Source: Paenalcaligenes faecalis (GTDB lineage: Bacteria > Pseudomonadota > Gammaproteobacteria > Burkholderiales > Burkholderiaceae_B). From it: a DNA stretch of 64,000 nt. Below are positions 17,854-24,700 of this stretch, in pieces; position 1 is the stretch's first letter, and every line of letters begins with the position of its first letter. The notes below the pieces were generated by a model that was given only the letters and a program-made list of their open reading frames with translations, did not search any database and was not told where the DNA came from. The stretch is taken from positions 916,001-980,000 of the forward strand of contig NZ_CP106841.1 of NCBI RefSeq assembly GCF_027557445.1. The letters run 5' to 3'. The position numbers were made by a program, and so were the translations under genes.

Positions 17854-18648
17854 ATGATGGCTCAATCTGTTACTGAAATCATAATATCTATGTTTTTTAT
17901 CTTACCTAACCCCCAGTCCATTGCTGATTATGTTAGTGCCCGCCTTGTGGACTTGATCTCAACTAAGCCTCAGGCTGTATTAGGTTTGGCTACCGGCAGC
18001 ACCATGGAGCCTGTGTATGATCGACTGACGGCGCAGGTGACACTAGAAGACATAGATGTATCGCAATTAATTACCTTTAACCTAGACGAATATATTGGTT
18101 TGGGGGCAGATCATCCACAAAGCTATCACTATTATATGAGTGAGCACCTGTTTAATCGCTTAGCTTTTGCCCGCCATAAAACATTTTTGCCAGATGGGTT
18201 ATGTGTTGATTTGCAAGAGCAGTGTGAACTCTATTCCCGAAAAATAGCCGAAGCTGGTGGTATTGATTTACAGTTATTGGGCATTGGTGGTAATGGCCAT
18301 ATTGGTTTTAACGAGCCAGGTACCTCGTTTCAAAGTCGTACTCATGTGGTGGATTTATCTGCACAAACGCGGTTAGATAATGGTCGTTTTTTTGCGTCAA
18401 TGGACGAAGTTCCTACCCAAGCGATTACCTTAGGCTTGCAGGATATTATCGAAGCTAAACAGATTATCTTAGTTGCAACTGGTAACAATAAAGCTCAGGT
18501 TATGGCTGATTTGTACTATAGCGCTATTGATGAAAATATGCCCGCCTCTATTATTAAACAACATAATAATGCCATGATTATTGTGGACGAGGCCGCGGCG
18601 AAACTATTGCCTTCGGAGGCATGTAAACCATTAATTGCCACTGTATAG
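17854..18648 (+). CDS. nagB: Glucosamine-6-phosphate deaminase
   Basis: 264 residues from the first ATG; a second ATG at 17890 gives 252 residues and an N-terminus (MFFILPNPQSIADYV) closer to the family's, but neither has a strong ribosome site. It converts glucosamine-6-phosphate to fructose-6-phosphate and ammonia. Motifs: LGLATGSTMEPVY (phosphate loop), FNLDEYIGL with the catalytic Asp, GIGGNGHIGFNEPGTSF with the catalytic His, and SRTHVVDLS. The GGNGHIGFNEPGTSF version resembles the Gram-positive type more than the E. coli enzyme (GVGNDGHIAFNEP), and no nagA or nagC lies nearby. Acquisition by transfer is possible but unproven. Confidence 0.93.
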   Translation: MMAQSVTEIIISMFFILPNPQSIADYVSARLVDLISTKPQAVLGLATGSTMEPVYDRLTAQVTLEDIDVSQLITFNLDEYIGLGADHPQSYHYYMSEHLFNRLAFARHKTFLPDGLCVDLQEQCELYSRKIAEAGGIDLQLLGIGGNGHIGFNEPGTSFQSRTHVVDLSAQTRLDNGRFFASMDEVPTQAITLGLQDIIEAKQIILVATGNNKAQVMADLYYSAIDENMPASIIKQHNNAMIIVDEAAAKLLPSEACKPLIATV

Positions 18649-18660
18649 AAATAAATAACG

Positions 18661-18701
18661 AAAAGCCCGCTGCTCTCAGATTGAGACAGCGGGCTTTTTT
18701 T
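18661..18701. terminator. Intrinsic terminator of nagB
   Basis: AAAAGCCCGCTG pairs with CAGCGGGCTTTT, extended by an inner TCTCA/TGAGA stem, and is followed by seven T on the plus strand. It also faces the 3' end of the receptor pseudogene. Confidence 0.88.
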
Positions 18702-18716
18702 AGGTAGTGGGGTGGT

Positions 18717-19145
18717 TTAGAACCCAACTGTCATTTGAGCCCAATAACGGCGGCCATCATAGACTGCACCGTAGTCGGCATAATCCATTTTTTTATCAAA
18801 GATATTGTAGATGCCGACGCCGAGGCGTAGATGTTTGTTGAGCTGATAGCCCATCCCTACATCGACAAAAGTAAATGACGGAGTGCCTTCACTCATAGAG
18901 GTGCGACTGAGGTAATCCGAGCTTTTGCCTCGGTAGTTGACGCGAGTCCAGAGGTTAAGGCTTTCGTTATAATCCCAGTCTACGGTGCTATTAAACATGT
19001 GCTTTGGCATTTTATTTAATGGTCGACCCTCAAATTCGCCGCTGCGCTGCTTGGAGTGGGTAAAGGTATAGTTGCTGTTCACGCGTAGCTGATCTGTAAT
19101 GTCCCAAGTGGCAACGGCTTCAATACCTCGCATCACAGCTTTATC
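18717..19145 (-). pseudogene. TonB-dependent siderophore receptor, C-terminal fragment
   Basis: About 142 codons of the last barrel strands of a FepA/CirA-like outer-membrane receptor: DKAVMRGIEAVATWDI, NSNYTFTHSKQRSGEFEGRPL, PKHMFNSTVDWDYNESLNLWTRVNYRGKS, the NIFDKKM turn, and a terminal Phe (QMTVGF) typical of outer-membrane insertion. Receptor-like sequence continues upstream only to about 19145 and then hits a stop at the tnpB element. This is the 3' half of a gene whose other part is at 20487-20930. Confidence 0.85.
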
Positions 19146-19251
19146 AGATTACGTCGAAAACCTCTTCTTTCAGGTGGAGGATGTAAGACGTTGCCGCAAA
19201 ACGCGGCAAGATATATTCAATCAGCACGTGCGCCACAAGCAGTTTTTACTG

Positions 19252-19275
19252 TATAATAAAACAGTATTAGGAGAG
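19252..19275 (+). promoter_or_regulatory. tnpB promoter -10 and ribosome binding site
   Basis: TATAAT at 19252-19257 lies inside an inverted repeat (ACTGT...ACAGT), followed by AGGAGAGG just before the GTG start at 19281. No good -35 box is seen. Confidence 0.4.
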
Positions 19276-19280
19276 GAAAA

Positions 19281-20450
19281 GTGAAACAAGTGGCGTATAA
19301 ATACCGATTTTACCCCACCCAAGAGCAAGCTGCATTCTTGGCGCATACCTTTGGTTGTGTTCGTTTCACCTATAACGCCGCGCTTGGTTTCTCTAAAGAA
19401 CAATACGAGTTAGGCAATAAAACCAATTACCACGATTGGAACAACCACCTCAATCAGCTTAAACGCAGTCCAAAGCACGCTTGGTTGAAAGACGTCTCTA
19501 GCGTGCCGTTGCAGCAGTCGCTTCGCCATTTGCAAAAAGCTTTCCGTTCCTTTTTTGCCTCAGGGTTTGGTTACCCGAAATTTAAGCGTAAACAGGCAAA
19601 ACAATCGGCCAGCTATATGAACAACGCCTTTAAGTGGGACGCTAAGGCGCTATCGCTCACGTTGGCGAAAATGAAACAGCCATTAAAAATCCGCTGGTCG
19701 CGTTTGTTCACGGGAACACCTAGCTCATTGACCGTGTCTAAAACAAAAACAGGCAAATATTTTGTGTCTATTTTAGTAAAAGAAGCGGTTCAACTGCTGC
19801 CCGAGGTGAGTAAAACGGTGGGCGTGGATGTGGGCATTGCGGAGTTAGCGGTTTGTTCTGATGACCAGCGGTTTACTAACCCGCGTTTAACGAATAAATA
19901 CGCTAAAAAACTGGCTAAAGCACAGCGAAAACTAGCCAAGAAAGTCAAAGGCTCGGCGAATTTTAGTAAGCAACAACGCGTGGTGGCGAAAATCCACGAA
20001 AAGATCGCGAATTGCCGTCATGATGTGACCCATAAAATGACGAGAAAACTTATAAACGAAAATCAAGTGATAAGTATTGAGTCATTAAAGGTCAAAAACA
20101 TGGTGAAAAACCGTAAATTGGCGAAACAATTGCATGATGTCAACTTCGGTGAAATAGTAAGGCAATTGAGCTACAAGGCAGACTGGTATGGAAGAACGCT
20201 TTCTGCCATTAGTCAGTGGTTCCCTTCTAGCAAAACCTGTAGTCAATGTGGGGAGCTCTACCAAGGCCAGTGGTCACTCGCCATTCGGCGGTGGACCTGC
20301 CCTTGTGGGGCGACGCATGACCGCGATCTGAATGCCGCAATCAACATTCACAAAGAAGGGCTGCGACTCGTGAGGGAACCGGTTTGTGGCGGCAGGGAGT
20401 GCCGACACACGAAACGCTTGGAAGAGGTTTTAGAAGACGGGCGTGATTGA
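19281..20450 (+). CDS. tnpB: TnpB RNA-guided nuclease (IS605 OrfB)
   Basis: 389 residues starting GTG after a strong AGGAG site. The N-terminal OrfB helix-turn-helix region begins YKYRFYPTQEQ; the RuvC core follows. Catalytic residues are all present: D183 in TVGVDVGI, E267 in VISIESLKV and the Asp of HDRDLNAA (D347/D349). The C-terminal zinc ribbon has C320, C323, C340 and C342 (CSQCG, CPCG). Known of the family: TnpB is the ancestor of Cas12 and cuts DNA next to a short TAM, guided by an RNA from the element's right end. Intact residues suggest activity. The gene lies in reverse orientation to the receptor it interrupts. Confidence 0.96.
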   Translation: MKQVAYKYRFYPTQEQAAFLAHTFGCVRFTYNAALGFSKEQYELGNKTNYHDWNNHLNQLKRSPKHAWLKDVSSVPLQQSLRHLQKAFRSFFASGFGYPKFKRKQAKQSASYMNNAFKWDAKALSLTLAKMKQPLKIRWSRLFTGTPSSLTVSKTKTGKYFVSILVKEAVQLLPEVSKTVGVDVGIAELAVCSDDQRFTNPRLTNKYAKKLAKAQRKLAKKVKGSANFSKQQRVVAKIHEKIANCRHDVTHKMTRKLINENQVISIESLKVKNMVKNRKLAKQLHDVNFGEIVRQLSYKADWYGRTLSAISQWFPSSKTCSQCGELYQGQWSLAIRRWTCPCGATHDRDLNAAINIHKEGLRLVREPVCGGRECRHTKRLEEVLEDGRD

Positions 20451-20507
20451 ATATCACGGCGCCTAAACCGATGACAACAAGAATCACCTTGCTTTAGCTG
20501 GGTGAGC
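20330..20507 (+). ncRNA. Candidate TnpB right-end RNA (omega-RNA) with flanking guide
   Basis: For TnpB elements the guide RNA overlaps the 3' end of tnpB and runs through the right end into flanking DNA. Here the segment includes the hairpin CGTGAT/ATCACG at 20443-20459 and the tail through ACAACAAGAATCAC, after which receptor-gene DNA from about 20488 would act as the guide. Boundaries are inferred, not seen directly. Confidence 0.5.
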
Positions 20508-20930
20508 TTCAAATTGATTGCCACTATCATTTAGTTTTTCTTTAAGATATTGCAACCCAAAGGTGGCTATGTGTTGATCAGTCGCTAAGCTCCATTGTGT
20601 ATTAGCCTCCAGATTTTTAATTTTCATATTACGACCTGGGTTGTTGGTATGGTCGGCCTGAATGAAGCTTTCTGAACGGAATTGGCCCCAGCGGCCATGG
20701 TGAGTTAGTGCATAGTTATTTCTGCTGTATTTGCTTTCTGACAAGGTATTAGGCCTACACACGCCTTTGCTGCATGTTTCAGCAATGCTGTTTTTGCCCG
20801 GAGTAGAAGTGCGGTCTTGTAGGGTCCGACCGATTTCTGCAATCACATCATGATCTGAATTGGGGCTAAGGGTGAATTTGACGGTGCCTGAGCGAGTGTC
20901 TTGTTTATATGAATGCAAATAGTAATGATA
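20487..20930 (-). pseudogene. TonB-dependent siderophore receptor, internal barrel fragment
   Basis: About 145 codons of mid-barrel sequence (GTVKFTLSPNSDHDVIAEIGRTLQDR, the CRPNTLSESKYSRNNYALTHHGRWG stretch, and LATDQHIATFGLQYLKEKLND). It has no signal peptide, no TonB box and no plug domain, which should precede it by 300 or more residues. The frame opens directly at a Fur-box promoter, so the 5' part of the gene has been deleted. Compared with FepA, some 150 residues are also missing between this fragment and the C-terminal one. It cannot make a working receptor. Confidence 0.82.
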
Positions 20931-20939
20931 ATCGTTATC
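20921..20939 (-). promoter_or_regulatory. Fur box
   Basis: AGTAATGATAATCGTTATC matches the 19-base Fur consensus at 16 positions. It overlaps a possible -10 (GATAAC, 20934-20939, minus strand) with TTGCCT at 20956-20961 as -35, spacing 16. The promoter of an iron-repressed receptor seems preserved although the gene is ruined. Confidence 0.8.
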
Positions 20940-21058
20940 AATTAGATATTAGGCGAGGCAATCTAAAAAGAAAAGGCTAGTGGGCGATTTTAGGGGAAAA
21001 AGCAACGGTCTAGAGGCGGCGGTTCTACTAGACCGTAATGAGGCCAATATATGAGGCG

Positions 21059-21544
21059 TTAGGCGTGTTCGATATGTTTTGCTTCGATCAGTTGTTTTGC
21101 AATTTGATAGCATTCGTCAATGTGTTGATTGCCGACCTTGCGCAGCACCACAAAACTAATCGTAGAGGAAATGACCGCCCCTGCAAGAGGAATGTATTTG
21201 GCCGCATACTTACCGGCTAGTTTTTTTGCCCCTAGTTTTTGTAATAATTGAATAACTCGACTGGGAGTAATGACCTTGCCTAATAGGCCAATCCCAAAAC
21301 TCGCACCACCAACTACTACTATTTTTTTTAACTCTGGACTGAGCGCATCAATCTGTTCTGCAGATAAACCAAATTGCTCATTAATTTTAGGAATGAGCTG
21401 TAATAAGATCGCCACATCCGTACTAATATCAACACCCGGAATGGGGACTACCGCAGCGCTGGCAGATAACAAAGCACGTCGGGAAACCATGCCTTGACAG
21501 GCTTTACGGGTTTTATCCAAGTCGGCAAGAGTTGTTGGGGCCAT
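21059..21544 (-). CDS. Small helical membrane-associated protein, DUF697/EcsC-like
   Basis: 161 residues. After a charged N-terminus (about 1-22) comes SRRALLSASAAVVPIPGVDISTDVAILLQLIPKIN, a pattern seen in DUF697-type proteins that pair with GTPases or insert in membranes. Two further hydrophobic stretches (about 75-92 and 115-135) precede an amphipathic C-terminal helix. No catalytic motif is seen and its partner is unknown. It is an isolated gene between the receptor pseudogene and the alpha-2-macroglobulin gene, with its own AT-rich leader. Confidence 0.6.
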   Translation of the reverse strand: MAPTTLADLDKTRKACQGMVSRRALLSASAAVVPIPGVDISTDVAILLQLIPKINEQFGLSAEQIDALSPELKKIVVVGGASFGIGLLGKVITPSRVIQLLQKLGAKKLAGKYAAKYIPLAGAVISSTISFVVLRKVGNQHIDECYQIAKQLIEAKHIEHA

Positions 21545-21675
21545 CTTATATCCTTTTGCTTAACAGTTTATATAACTCAATTTAAGTGTGCTATGAGCCA
21601 GAGGGTGTAATCAAGCCATTTAATGCTAAGGTTATAAACAAATGTAAGCATATAAAAATAACATAACGTGCTTTT

Positions 21676-21700
21676 AGGCTAGAGATATAATTAGCCTCAA
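21676..21700 (+). promoter_or_regulatory. Candidate -10 box flanked by an inverted repeat, upstream of the macroglobulin gene
   Basis: TATAAT at 21686-21691 sits between AGGCTA (about 21676) and TAGCCT (about 21692), a perfect 6-bp inverted repeat. It lies some 35 bases before the ATG. The -35 region is poor, so this could be a regulated promoter. Confidence 0.35.
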
Positions 21701-21726
21701 TAATGAATTAACAATACAGGTAATGT

Positions 21727-24700
21727 ATGCGTAAAGTAAAAAAATGGCTTTGGGCAACTGCTTTGGGGCTGGTTGCGTCGCACAGTAATGCGACCCCCGT
21801 AGAGCTAGATCAAGTAGAACAGTCTTACGGGCAAATAGCCGAGGACCAGGTTTTTATTTTGCGCTTTAATCAGCCTGTTAAAGCCCAAGAGATCATTACT
21901 AATAGTTATTGCATTAGTAGTGCGGTCGGAGAGCAGATTCCATTGCGTGCTCTTGGTCAGGAGCAAACACTAGAGCTTCTTGAAAACCAGAGTTATAGCT
22001 ATAGCAAAGAACAAGCAGACCGCTACGTGGTGACGCAGTGTGCGCAGCGTTTAGCCCCTAGTTCAACATTACGGGTTGAGTTGTTAGATGCCAAAAAGCA
22101 GAATTTAGTTCCGCGTGCGTTTACAGAAGACGCAACCGGTTTAAGTTTTGAGGTGCGAGGCCCGTTACGGGTGCAACTGGTTTGTGAAAAAACCAAAAGC
22201 ACAGCAGATTGCAACCCCTTATTGCCATTTAAACTTCGATTTTCAGCTCCCGTGAGCGCAGAAAAACTAACGCAAATACAGTTGAAAAAGCCATCAGGTG
22301 ATGGTGTGCCTATACAGCCCTCAGACGATGACGGGGCCTTTATTGATGAGCTGTCTTTTGACGCACCGATGGTGGCTTTGGCAGAATTGCAGTGGCAATT
22401 ACCTACTGATTGGGATCAGTTGCAAGACGATGCGGGGCGTCAGCTCAGTAATGCCGACTTTTTTCAGCGCCCTGTCAAAATGGCTGCCTTTCCGCCATTG
22501 TTGAAATTTGCCAATGAGCAGTTTGGCGTAGTGGAGCGTTTTGCAGACGAGCCAGCCAGTACCTCGACTACGGTGGCCTTGTTGCCCTTAGCCTTACGGG
22601 GTATAGAGCCTGAGTTGTTAAAACCCCGTCAGAAACAATCGGCAGGACAGCTACGCACTTTGCGTGTCGATACGGCTCAAGAGATGTTGTATTGGTATGC
22701 CCGTTTAGCGCGGGTAGGGGATTACTCCATCACTCAACAACAGTTAGAGGCCGGTTGGTACTTACAGGATTATAACTATAACAATGACAGCCCACAGGTG
22801 GATCCGAAGACAAGATCGTTATTTGATTTTTTACAGATGGGTGATCAAACACAAACCTTAACCTTGCCGGGCGTACCTGATAGTAAAGATAAATCCGTTG
22901 AGTTAATTGGTGTGCCTTTAAAAGGAACGGGCTTACATATTCTAGAGGCTAAGTCAGAGCGTTTAGGGCAGACATATACCGACCCTGATTCGGCTATGTA
23001 TGTGCGTAGTGCTGCATTAGTGACGAACGTGGCTGTGCATAGCAAACTTTCAGCAGACCAGATCATGGTATGGGTCAGCCGTTTGGATACCGCCCAACCT
23101 ATAGAAAATGCATTAGTAGAGGTGTTGGATTGTAATGGGCGCACGTTAATTAGTGAGCGTACTGATGCGCAAGGGCGATTGGTGGTAGGTGGAATACAGA
23201 CAGAGCGTTCTTATTGTTCAACAACAGGACTTAGCAGTTTATTTATTGCTGCCAGTATTGACGAGAACCACCCTGATGCTTATGGCAAAAAAGACATTAG
23301 TTTTGCCCTGAGCGATTGGGATAAAGGATTAGAGTCTTGGCGTTTTCAATTGCCTTATTATTATGGCTCAGATGATACCAATGTAGTGCATACGGTCGTT
23401 GATAGGCCTTTGTTTTTAGCGGGGGAAACCGTCCATTTAAAACACTACTGGCGTGATGAGGCTGATTTTAATTTAAATCGAGCTATTCCCGAATTAGTGC
23501 TACGCCATTCTGGCAGCGGTGATGAAATTACTCAGCCCCTACAGTGGCGTAAAAATCCCTCAGGAGGCTGGTATGCCCTGAGTACCATCACGCTTGCAAA
23601 AAATGCCACACTTGGTAGTTATGAGGTATCTTTACAAGGTAAAAAACATCACTTTGAAAGCGCTAGTTTTAGGGTAGAGGCCTTTAAGTTGCCTTATTTA
23701 ACGGGGCAGTTAGGACTTAGCCCTAAAAATGCCTCCCAGCAGTCGGCGTTGGTGGCTGTGGACGAGGCGCTATTGGATATTCAGTTGAATTATATTTCAG
23801 GTGGTGTGGCCGCAGATCAAGCCGTACAGATCAGTGCGTTAACCCAGCCGGCTTCTCCTCGTTTTTCCGCCTATGACGATTACAGCTTTACTCCCGAAGG
23901 CGATTTTTCTCGGCCTATAACAATTGTAGATAAAGCGGCGCTGACATTGAATGCAGAGGGTGCTGGTCAAATGGATTTTGCTTTAAATCCCAGCCCCCAA
24001 GTATTGGACTTAGTCGTGGAAGCCAGCTTTATGGACCCAAATGGTCAGGTTCAAAGTCTATCTCAACGTCAGAAAATCTGGCCTGCTGATGTAGTAGTGG
24101 GGGTAAATCACCCTTATTGGGAAACAGGCGATACGATCCAAGTAAAAGGTGTGACCATTGATCCAACAGGACAGCCCCTAGCAAATCAAACCGTTCAGAT
24201 TGAGGGGGTAAAACAAACCTACCTCACAACGCGTCAGCGTATGGTGGGGGGCTTCTATCGTTATGATAGTCAAGAAAAAACAGAGCCTATAGGGACACTG
24301 TGTACAACAAAAAGTAATGAAAAAGGCGAGTGGCAGTGTCAGATTACACATAAGGAATCAGGACAGCTGTTATTGCGCAGTAGTAGCATCGACGCAAAAA
24401 AACGGACTTATACGACGGTATCTAGCTTATGGTTAGGGGGCGAGTCGGCTTCTATCAGTGGTGATAATCATGACCGAATGGATGTGCTGGCGGAACAAAA
24501 AACGGCTAAACCAGGTGATACGGTTCGCTTTCAAGTCAGCATGCCATTTAGCTCGGCCACTGCGTTAGTTTCGGTAGAGCAAGATCGTATTTTGCAGACA
24601 CAGGTGGTGCATTTAACCAATGACAACCCTTTCTTTGATCTCAACGTAGAAAAGGAATGGGGGCCCAATGTGTATGTGTCTGTTTTGGCATTGCGTGGTC

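Larger units (their letters stand above)
19149..20487 (+). mobile_element. TnpB-only IS200/IS605-family element
   Basis: The element lies between two parts of one receptor gene. The left side has TTAC at 19149-19152, which resembles the left target tetranucleotide of IS608-type elements; a small hairpin GCCGC-AAAAC-GCGGC follows near 19192-19206. The right side has a stem CGTGAT/ATCACG (20443-20459) around the tnpB stop, and ends near AATCAC at 20487. There are no terminal inverted repeats and no tnpA, so it is a non-autonomous IS1341-like unit. Exact ends are inferred from where receptor coding sequence resumes. Confidence 0.75.

Noticed and set aside
18717-20930. Two separate short outer-membrane proteins
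   Set aside because: Both pieces are on one strand, match successive parts of one receptor, and lie either side of a tnpB element.
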